Assembly (NCBI GenBank): GCA_019059635.1
Contig: JAGVRJ010000001.1
Coordinates: 1,550,001-1,614,000 of the forward strand
Source: Proales similis
Lineage: Eukaryota; Rotifera; Eurotatoria; Ploima; Proalidae
Length of the DNA stretch: 64,000 nt
Reading direction: 5' to 3'
Shown here one piece after another: positions 12,388-20,739 of this stretch. Position numbers and translations under genes: made by a program. The notes under the pieces are model-generated. The model was not told where the DNA came from. It saw only the letters and a program-made list of their open reading frames with translations, and did no database searches. How positions within the stretch are numbered: position 1 is the stretch's first letter; every line of letters starts with the position of its first letter.

Positions 12388-14659
12388 TTATTTTGGAGGC
12401 AAAGACAGAACCGTTGACAATTTAGTAAATTCAGGATTTTTTTTGACGATCAAATAACATAGAATCGAACCGGTCACAATGAGACAGCCAACGCCGAGGA
12501 ATTGAAATAGCATTTCGTTCTTCCAGACACTGTAAGGCTTGAATTGATAATGGTCTAGGCTGTTAAAAAGGTCTTCAAGCTTCTCGACACTTATTATTTT
12601 TACTCATTTCGAACCCAGAATTCAATCTAGAGGTGAAAACAAACCTTCTCTCGTCTTCGGTATAAAGCAGTGCACGCGTAGGAGTCCTAATCTTAATATC
12701 GACTTCTTTTTCGATTTGAATGCTGGCCAATAATCTTTGCAGCTTGAAGAGATTCAATTTGAAGGAGAAATCACTTTGAATTTAAGGGTTAAAATAACTT
12801 TAAAACGATCGATGCGCTCATATGAGGTGAGAACAAATTGCTGAACATTCTCGCGCTTTACGTCACTGCCGGCCAGATTCTATTTAAGCACGATTGACCA
12901 CACAAAGAGACTTGGTCGGAGAGGTCAAGAATTACGAGGAAATCGATGCCCGCCTTGATCACGTTTATTCGGTTCTCGAACGGCTTCATCGCAAGAAAGT
13001 AGTCGTTGGTCGTGCTCTGCCTCATGCAAGCCGGAGAATCAATGCAAACGAGTGCATGCGCAAGTCTCAGGAACACTGTTTGATTGAAAAGAGCGAACTT
13101 GATGACGATTATGCGATCATGGTCCATCTGGGTCAAAAAGGCCTTACCTGAGCCGCACATGAAAGCGTCGTAGCCTGCTTCGTGTGCCCGAGCTTCCACC
13201 GCTATTCAAGAAAGAAGCCGATTTGTGTCGCTGTCATGCTCTGTCTTTCGCTTTCCATTCTACTTACAATATCGACTCGAGCTGGACGCGTGCTCGATTA
13301 CACGCATATTAATAAAATCATTTCCTAACCCCTGATGGTTAATCTGTTCGAATAACGACTGCAGCTGGGTGCTGGAGAACAAGTTCCTCGTTCCGGCATT
13401 CGTTTTGCGACACTTGAGACTTATGTGCTTGGTATCGTAGACCACCGGGAATAGACTGCGTATCGCCTTTTTGAAGTCGGCCACATTTTCTACAATCCGG
13501 GATGAGGATCAGCTGCTCGCGTCTGGAAGACTAAGTGTAACCTGGCAGTGGCTCGTGGAACTTTTCGTGCAAATACATCAAGTCCAGAAGACCGTTGTGA
13601 ACCACTATCGGCTTTTTAGAAGCGTCAAGTAGGCTTTTCTGGTCGATTGGTGTGTTCGAGGTTCTACCTTACCTTTTTACATTTGACCAGCAATCGAAAG
13701 ATGGAAGTGAATCCGAGCATCGCTTCGCCAACTTGCTTCGGCTTTAATGAGCTTGAGCCTCGTTCGTACTCCTGTCTCTTCTCAGCACTTAACTTCTCGA
13801 CTTTTATCTTTTGAGATAAGAAGGATAAGTGAAACTAGTTTAAAGAAATTAGCGGTTGGCTGTAAACGCTACTGTGCTGCCGCTTTTTTTGGTCCACACG
13901 TTTTTGAATCGATAGCGAATCTCTTGTTGAACTAATTGCTCATTTATTGCGGGCGTTATGTTCAGACTGAACGAATCGCCTTCTTGGGCCTTTACAAGCC
14001 ATTTGCTGACATCCGAGCAGATTGACTGCAGAGGATGATTTTTCAATTCATGCACTGTCTGTCGCTCCTGGGCACCGTTCATGTAAGTGATTCCCTGATA
14101 GAACACCTGTTGGAGGTGAGTTAAGTAGACAAGTGAGCGAATCGATTAGAGGCCGGCTGATCTAGTGCACTTGCCTTGTTGAAGTCGAAATTGGACCGGC
14201 AGAGGAACTCGACGCTCGATGCTTGGAGCAGACACTTGGCGTTCCCGATCAAGCCATATGAGTGAGGAAATAAGTAAAAATTAAACGAATTGACCTCAAA
14301 TCTTTGCAGTTCGGACTAATTGAATTTAATGCGTAATCAATCAATTGGCTTCACCCACTTGTTTTCTTCGGTCAAGCAAAACGCAGCAAGTCCAATTTGC
14401 AGCAGTTCGAAGTGTTGAACACAGCAACGCATTTTTGTGTAGCATTCTTGCGTCGAATCGGTTATTCTTGGCAAGTTAAGTGAAGAACTCAGAGGGCGAA
14501 TAAATTTTCTTTTCGTTGGCCTGTCATCTACCTAGGCTTGTAGTATTGCTTATCAACTCCACTGAATATGGTGTCTACTGCAACGAAATTTGCTTTTTGC
14601 AGCGCGTACTTGATATCGTTAAGCTTGGCGTCAAAGTTCTCTCGTGTTATGTCGCACAT
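12388..14659 (-). pseudogene. PNLDC1-like copy A: degenerate downstream paralogue
   Basis: This is a tandem relative of the complete gene at 15231-17490, with the same exon order. Exon 1 (from ATG 14659) is nearly identical to the other copy, but the first catalytic motif reads V-D-T-I-F-S-G instead of V-D-T-E-F-S-G, so the metal-binding Glu is gone (14549-14569). The later catalytic parts survive: HNGLLDLMYLHEKF and the HEAGYDAFM block. The middle has lost sequence and reads into TAA near 13851; an intron from GTAGCG (about 13876) to CTAG (about 13833) would bypass it. In exon 9 a net 4-base loss relative to copy B brings in TGA at 12754-12756, before the C-terminal membrane exon. That exon is still open to TAA at 12388. 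It is probably a decaying gene, though a transcribed, catalytically dead protein is possible. Confidence 0.75.
12815..13295 (-). repeat. Near-identical tract shared by PNLDC1 copies A and B (copy A side)
   Basis: Exons and introns here match 15610-16092 almost base for base, while flanking parts of the two genes differ much more. The matching introns include the one with donor GTAAGTAGAATGG and the one with donor GTAAGGCC. Identity across introns points to gene conversion or a very recent local copy. Boundaries are approximate. Confidence 0.75.
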
Positions 14660-15230
14660 TTCGGGGGCGACAGTTTTAAAGCTCTAGCGGCTCGAATATC
14701 AATGTTCTGATTTTCTTCTTCCTCTCCTTCTTTTCTGAGTTTCTCAGCAGTTTTACTCAGCTTCACCTGACTTGAAGATCTATTCGCTCGTTGCTCACTC
14801 GAGTAATGTGCATTCACAAACATCTATTTAGGTTTCAAAATTGAGATAATTATTCAACGCTTGCTTTGATTCAAGATAAGTTTATCTTAACAAAGTGAAC
14901 TTCAAAGGTTTATTTGAAATAGACTTTTTGAGTCTGACAAGCACAAAATTCATGATCCGTTTGGATTATTTATTTGATTCGTTCGTGATGATCAGTTTAG
15001 TGTTGATAACGCAATTTTATTTCCAATCTCTCAAGTCTTGAGAATTCGACCTTGTTTTGTCTGACTGATTTTGCGATGATTTATTTGCAATTTAATTTAG
15101 CTACTTGGATCACAGAAACGCTCAAATTCGAAAAGAAAACATAAAGATAATATGTCAGCCTTGCAAAATAGCAGGTCGGAATGGAAAATGGTTTTATTGA
15201 CAATATTGGAATCATGGCGATTGCAGGATT
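14660..15230. other. Spacer between the PNLDC1 copies
   Basis: Contains the 3' flank of copy B and the 5' flank of copy A. The bases just upstream of both ATGs are alike (both carry a CAGAACATTGATATTCGAGC-like stretch on -), so the promoter-proximal region was duplicated as well. No other gene is seen. Confidence 0.5.
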
Positions 15231-17490
15231 TTAGTTTTTCTTTAAAATTGCGTAACAGAGAAGGATGCCAGATAGACAGGCGAGCGAGCCCAAGCCATAA
15301 TGCAGCAAGGAGCTGTGTTTCCAAATGCTGTAGGGCTCAATTTCAAACTGATCTCGGTTGCGAAAATATAGTTGAAGCTTCTCGCCACTTATAGCAATAT
15401 TCGCTCATTTACATTGCTTCTTTCAAAGCAGAGGCGACAACTCACCTTTTCAGGTCGTCGGTAGAAAGAAGTGCCGAGCGCGATGACCAAAACTCGAGTT
15501 CGATTTGACCGAAATTGGCCAACAGTCTTGTGAGCTTGAAGAAATTCAATTTTGAGAAGAAATCGCGTTGAGATTTGGAAACAGTTAAAACAACCTCTAT
15601 GCGATCGATGGGCTCATATGAGGTGAGAACAAATTGCTGAACATTCTCGCGCTTTCCGTCACTGCCGGCCAGATTCTATTTCAGCACGATTGACCACACA
15701 AAGAGACTTGGTCGGAGAGGTCAAGAATTACGAGGAAATCGATGCCCGCCTTGATCACGTTTATTCTGTTCTCGAACGGCTTCATCGCAAGAAAGTAGTC
15801 GTTGGTCGTGCTCTGCCTCATGCAAGCCTGAGAATCAATGCAAACGAGTGCATGCGCAAGTCTGAGGAACACTGTTTGATTGAAAAGAGCGAACTTGATG
15901 ACGATTATGCGATCATGGTCCATCTGGGTCAAAAAGGCCTTACCTGAGCCGCACATGAAAGCGTCGTAGCCTGCTTCGTGTGCCCGAGCTTCCACCGCTA
16001 TTCAAGAAAGAAGCCGATTTGTGTCCGCTGTCATGCTCTGTCTTTCGCTTTCCATTCTACTTACAATATCGACTCGAGCTGGACGCGTGCTTGATGCCCG
16101 GCAGATAGACAAAATGCTTTCGTGGTACCTCCCGGTTCACCTGCTCAAACAGCGACTGCAGCTCGGTGCTGGAGAACAAGTTCTTCATTTCGGCATTCAT
16201 TTTGCGACACTTGAGACTTATGTGCTTGGTATCGTAGACCACCGGGAATAGACTGCGTATCGCCATTTTGAAGTCGGCGACCTTTTCTGCAATTTGGAAT
16301 GAGAAACTGTCGGTAGCGTTGGGGAAACTGAGTGTCACCTGGCAGTGGCTCGTGGAACTTTTCGTGCAAATACATCAAGTCCAGAAGACCGTTGTGAACC
16401 ACTATCGGCTTTTTAGAAGCGTCAATCGGACCTGTCTAGTGGATTGGCGGGTTCGAGGATTTACTTTTTTAAAAGTGACCAGCAAGCGAAAGATAGAGGT
16501 GAATCCGAGCATAAACTCGACAAGCTGCTTGGACTGAAACGAGCTCGAGTCTCGTTCGTACTCCTGTCTCTTTTCGGCATTTAGCTTCTCTACGATTATC
16601 TTGACGGTATAGAAGGTTCCTTTAAGCGAGTTCAAATCGACTCGAGGTTCAATCGAGGAGAGCACCTTGCTGCCGGCCTGATGGGTCCAGACATTAGGGA
16701 AACGAGAGCGAATCTCCTGATGCACTATTTGCTCGTTTATTCGATGCGTTGAGTTTAGAATGTAGGATTCGCCTTCTGCGGCCTGCACAAGCCAGTCGCT
16801 GACCTCCGAGCAGATTGACTGCATTTGCTTCTCGTCGATGTCGCGCTGTACACTCGAAAAGAATGTGGTGCTCGACAGTTTCTGCATGAGCTGTCGCTCC
16901 TGGGCACCGTTCATGTAAGTGATTCCCTGATAGAACACCTGTTGAAGGTGAGTCAAGCAGACAAGTGAGCGAATCGATTAGAGGCCGGCTGATCTAGTGC
17001 ACTTGCCTTGTTGAAGTCGAAATTGGACCGGCAGAGGAACTCGCTACTCGACACTTGGAACAGACACTCGGCGTTCTCGTTGAAACCATTGAAGCGGGGA
17101 AACAAGTGAAAATTGAACGAGTCGACCACGTATCTGTGGTAAGTTTGTTCAATTTGATTCCGATTTCGCCCATCATCCATTTGTTTCGCTTACCCGTGTT
17201 GCTCTTTGCAGAAGCGGAATGCGGCCAACCCGATCTGCAGCAGGTCGTAGCGTTGAACGCAGCTGCGCAGTTTATTGTAGCGCTTTTGCGCCGAGTCAGT
17301 TATTCTTCAAAGACTAAAGTTGGCGATCAATTGATCGATTTTCGGGCCGTTTGACCGTCTACCTCGGCTTGGTGTCTTGTGTATGCAGTCCGCTGAATTC
17401 GGTGTCCACCGCAACGAAATTGGCTTTTTGCAGCGCGTACTTGATATCGTTAAGCTTGGCGTCAAAGTTCTCTCGTGTTATGTCGCACAT
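15231..17490 (-). CDS. PNLDC1: PNLDC1 (piRNA 3'-end trimmer, PARN-like DEDD exonuclease), copy B
   Basis: Ten exons, complement(15231..15387, 15446..15675, 15732..15871, 15944..15997, 16065..16286, 16339..16408, 16465..16938, 17007..17133, 17194..17304, 17363..17490), give 570 residues. The four catalytic acids of the DEDD fold are visible: VDTEF near residue 28-32, the Asp of HNGLLDLMYLHEKF, and HEAGYDAF with its His and Asp. VDSFNFHLFPRF, FYQGITYMN and CGSVFLRLAHAL are family landmarks. The last exon encodes a C-terminal membrane span (YGLGSLACLSGILLCYAIL, then KKN). PNLDC1 has such a span, which anchors it to mitochondria, and PARN does not. The intron after exon 3 is GC-AG (GCAAGT donor). 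The enzyme trims pre-piRNA 3' ends. It is divergent from SPSB copy 1. Confidence 0.93.
15610..16092 (-). repeat. Near-identical tract shared by PNLDC1 copies A and B (copy B side)
   Basis: Partner of 12815-13295. Only a few single-base differences are seen, spread over coding and intronic bases, whereas identity drops sharply beyond about 16092 and below 15610. Confidence 0.75.
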
Positions 17491-18121
17491 TTCGGGGGCG
17501 ACAGTTTTAAAGCTCTAGCGGCTCGAATGTCAATGTTCTGATTTTCTTCTTTCGTCTTCCTCTTCTTCTTTTTGGTGTTTCTCAGCGGTCTCGCCTGACT
17601 TGAAGATCTCTTTGCTCGTTGCTCTCTCGAGTAACGCGCATTCACAAACAACTTTTTAGGTTTCAAAATCGAAATAAAATTATTCGCCTTCTGAATAGAA
17701 CCGACATAAGTTTGACAAAACCAAGCGACCGGCAGCAGGCTCATTTGCTCGAACCAATCCAGAGTCCAGTCAGCTAATTATCGAGTCACGTGCTGGTTAA
17801 GTAATGCATTGGTTTGGGTCGGTTGGCGCCTGAGAAATCGATCGAACTGGGTCGGAGCACTCGAGAGTGAGAGAGAGAGGGAGCAAATAGGCAATCAGAT
17901 TGTCTTGGCTGTTTGTTGGATAATTGCTTGTCTATTGGGGATCATGGACGAAACCTGAATCTTGTCTTGTTCCGATCTAATCGCATAAACAAACATGAAT
18001 AAAGAGGAGGGTAGGCAGGGGGGCAGGGGCTAAGAATATCGGCTAGACGGCTTCATCATTGTGTGGCCCGACACTGCATTAGTCGAGACGACCGATCGAC
18101 CGACCGACGGCGTACATGCGC
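17491..18121. other. Divergent intergenic region
   Basis: Lies between PNLDC1 copy B (-) and SPSB copy 1 (+). A GA run is near 17868-17880. No coding signal. The duplicated SPSB unit begins at about 18122. Confidence 0.45.
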
Positions 18122-19828
18122 GAATGTATGCACGATTGTGAGTGGCTCGCTCACTCCCCATCTCGTAGAGCTGCGTTGTTCGACTACGACGCCATTTCAT
18201 GCATGCTGTCACATCGCGATTGTGTTAACTACTGGCTTAGCGATCGCATCTAACTCGACGCAAACAGCACAAGCCTGACCTGGCCCGCGCCTCACACAAG
18301 TCAGTCAGCTGAGCCTGATGCGCCACATTCCCCTCCTCATGGGAAACAAGATAATGCCGAACAGCGCCCTGCCCGAGACCTCCAGCCAGTCGCCAGAAGA
18401 ACAGCGCCACAGCAAAGTTCAGTGCGGCCAGGCGCGAGCCAGCCGATCGCCGAGCGAGTCGAGCGCAAGCGCCGCGTCCAGCAGCAGCAGCCAGCATGAC
18501 GAGCTCGAGTCTCGTCTACGCGACTGGAAGGGCATTCGCGACACGTTCAGACGCAGCAGTTCGCTGAGAGCGGCCGACAGCGCCACACCTCCGCTGCCCG
18601 CCCATGTGCCTCGTTCGAACCACAACGGCACTCCTCACATCAGCGTCTCGCCGCCACCGCCCACGTCGAGTTCCAACGCCGGCGCGCTCGAGTTCAACAA
18701 CAATAACAACAACAACAACAACAGTGCTGCGAGCGGCGACAAGAACTCGCGCCAGGGCCGCAACCTGCGAATGCCCTCTCGACTCGAGCGACTGCTCAGC
18801 GTGGCCGACTACGACGAACAGGCGCAGCTGGAACACGCGTGGAGCAGAGACGACCGCTCGCTCAACATATTCGTCAAAGAGTCGGACCCGTTCACGTTCC
18901 ATCGACACCCGGTCGCGCAGTCCACCGACTGCATTCGAACCAAACGCGGCTACAGCAGCGGCATCCACGTCTGGGAGGTAAAGTGGAACCTGAGACAGCG
19001 CGGCACCCACGCCATGGTCGGCATTGCGACCGAGGCCTTCTCGCAGATGCACTGCGTGGGCTACCACTCGCTGGTGGGCAGCGACATCCACTCTTACGGC
19101 CTTGACATTGTGCGCAATCGCCTCTACCACAACCAGCGCGACAGCCACAAGCCGCCCGCCGTCTATCCGAGCATGCCGGACGAGGAGGGCTTCGTCATGC
19201 CCGAGCGCTTCATGATGTGCGTCGACTTTGACAACGGCCACATCTCCTATCTCGCCGACGGCCAGTATCTGGGCGTCGCTTTCCGCTCCATCCGCAAGGC
19301 CAAGTACTACCCGATCGTGGCGGCCGTCTGGGGCCACTGCGAAGTGAGCTTGCGCTACCTCAAGGGCCTGCCGCCCTGTCCGCTGCCGCTGGCCAACTAT
19401 TGCCGCCTCAGTCTGCGCAATGCGGTCGAGCCGCACCAATGGGAGCAGTTCGTCGAGACTCTGGAGCTGCCTTCCGCCCTCAAGCGCTACCTCGTCTATC
19501 GGCCGGCCTTCTAGCCTCTATTCTTGTGAACGCGATTCTTACTCAATGTGTTTGTGTGTGTGACTCTGTTTATATTTAATCGTTGACAGCAGTGTAAATG
19601 CAAATGTAAATAGCAATGGGACGAGCTGGCCGCGATAATGCACCGATCGACTGTCTCTCGTTCAATCGGCGAGACCTTCATTCGATCGGCTTCTCCTTTG
19701 ACTGCAGCCAAGTCAGCCAGCAAGCCGATCTCTTCAATCTTCTTTGAATTGAATTATTCGCTCAATTTCTTCTTATTTTTTCACGTATTTGATCATAATC
19801 GTTCAGCACAGTTAAATGCAAATAAACA
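18122..19828 (+). repeat. Inverted duplication, left arm (SPSB unit)
   Basis: About 1.7 kb that recurs in reverse orientation at 36507-38225. It covers about 200 bases of 5' flank, the whole intronless SPSB coding region and the 3' UTR as far as AAATAAACA. Similarity stops abruptly at both ends. Differences seen include an AAC/GTT copy-number change near 18177, tract-length changes in the poly-Ser and poly-Asn codons, and a few substitutions. Confidence 0.9.
18318..19514 (+). CDS. SPSB: SPRY/SOCS-box protein (SPSB1/4, gustavus-like), copy 1
   Basis: An intronless frame of 398 residues. Family members begin MGQK; here the second Met (18339) begins MGNK and is a likely start, which would remove seven residues and expose Gly-2 for possible N-myristoylation. 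A low-complexity linker with Ser and Asn runs follows. The SPRY domain spans about 155-350 (HAWSRDDRSLNIFVKESDPF, FHRHPVAQSTDCIR, GIHVWEVKWNLRQRGTHAMV, VAAVWGHCEVSLRYL). A SOCS box lies at the end (LANYCRLSLRNAV, LPSALKRYLVYRPAF). SPSB proteins are substrate receptors of Cullin-RING ligases; their SPRY pocket binds short Asn-rich peptides (Vasa in Drosophila, Par-4, iNOS). Its own poly-Asn run is curious in that light. Not distinguishable in function from copy 2. Confidence 0.95.
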   Translation: MRHIPLLMGNKIMPNSALPETSSQSPEEQRHSKVQCGQARASRSPSESSASAASSSSSQHDELESRLRDWKGIRDTFRRSSSLRAADSATPPLPAHVPRSNHNGTPHISVSPPPPTSSSNAGALEFNNNNNNNNNSAASGDKNSRQGRNLRMPSRLERLLSVADYDEQAQLEHAWSRDDRSLNIFVKESDPFTFHRHPVAQSTDCIRTKRGYSSGIHVWEVKWNLRQRGTHAMVGIATEAFSQMHCVGYHSLVGSDIHSYGLDIVRNRLYHNQRDSHKPPAVYPSMPDEEGFVMPERFMMCVDFDNGHISYLADGQYLGVAFRSIRKAKYYPIVAAVWGHCEVSLRYLKGLPPCPLPLANYCRLSLRNAVEPHQWEQFVETLELPSALKRYLVYRPAF

Positions 19829-20739
19829 TTAATTTTGCTATTTAACCCCCAAAATTCAAGAGGCAGGGAAATGGCGCATCTTGAGGCAATTTTGGTCGAA
19901 TTATTCGCCAAAATTGATTCGATTCAAAGACAAGAGAGAAAGAGATGATCTTACTGAAATCAACAGGTTTCAATCGTTTTCGCTCAAATGTGATAAATTG
20001 CAGATGCGGGCATATCCAGGTCGAGAGGGTGAGCAAATTTCACAATAATCGCTCGGATTGGCATGATGACAAGCATGTAATAATAAATTGAGCTCTCGCC
20101 GTCCAGAGGCAGAGAGAGAGAGATGAGAAAATTCTAAAATTGCATTCATGTCAATCGGGAGCGCTGATAGTCTGACAGACAATCAGTGAAACAGACAGCG
20201 GCAGGCGAGAAATTGATTAAATGGGCAGACTGAAGCGATCATAACATTAATAAACAGCGACGACATTGAAGACGACAACGACGACGACTAATAGATTCGC
20301 GTCGATTGAGACGAAGATAGAAAGAATCGACGCAACTGGAATGGCCTGTGTCTGAATGCGTTGCTGGCTGGCTGGCACAGAGAAGATTGCAGTCTGAACG
20401 GGCTCATACCGCTCGTGTTCTCTGTTCGCATATAATTAGCATAAGACGAGCTGAAGCAGCAAAATATAAAAAGGATCATATCAAATTATGACAACTCATA
20501 TATGTAGGGAGCGAACGGGCCTGAAATAATGCCGGCTCTGATCGATCGATGGGCGCAAGACTAAAGGCGTTTTAAGCCGCACCTCTCCTAAGAAGTCTGC
20601 ATCTATTTTTAGAGGCCGAGAATAGTCGGAGAAGAAACCGCATCCACACAAACGCACAACACAGACAGAAGCGAATAAGAGGAGACAGCGAATAAGGAAG
20701 AATTCGAACGGCAACTGACAAGCGACCAAGATAGATGCG
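19829..20739. other. Intergenic region upstream of macoilin
   Basis: No coding signal. A good TATA-like box, TATAAAAAGG, lies at 20465-20474, about 275 bases upstream of the macoilin ATG on the same strand. Confidence 0.45.
20465..20474 (+). promoter_or_regulatory. Candidate TATA box for macoilin
   Basis: TATAAAAAGG on the + strand in otherwise mixed sequence. If used, transcription would start near 20495, leaving a 5' UTR of about 245 bases. Assignment is by position only. Confidence 0.35.

Noticed and set aside
16441-16470. GGGTTCGAGGATT resembling a tRNA B box
   Set aside because: It lies in a PNLDC1 intron and no A box or cloverleaf surrounds it.
18516-19439. 307-codon open frame on - across SPSB copy 1 (and its mirror 36914-37831)
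   Set aside because: It is antisense to the conserved SPRY domain; GC-biased codons of the real gene leave the opposite strand open. No family resemblance.
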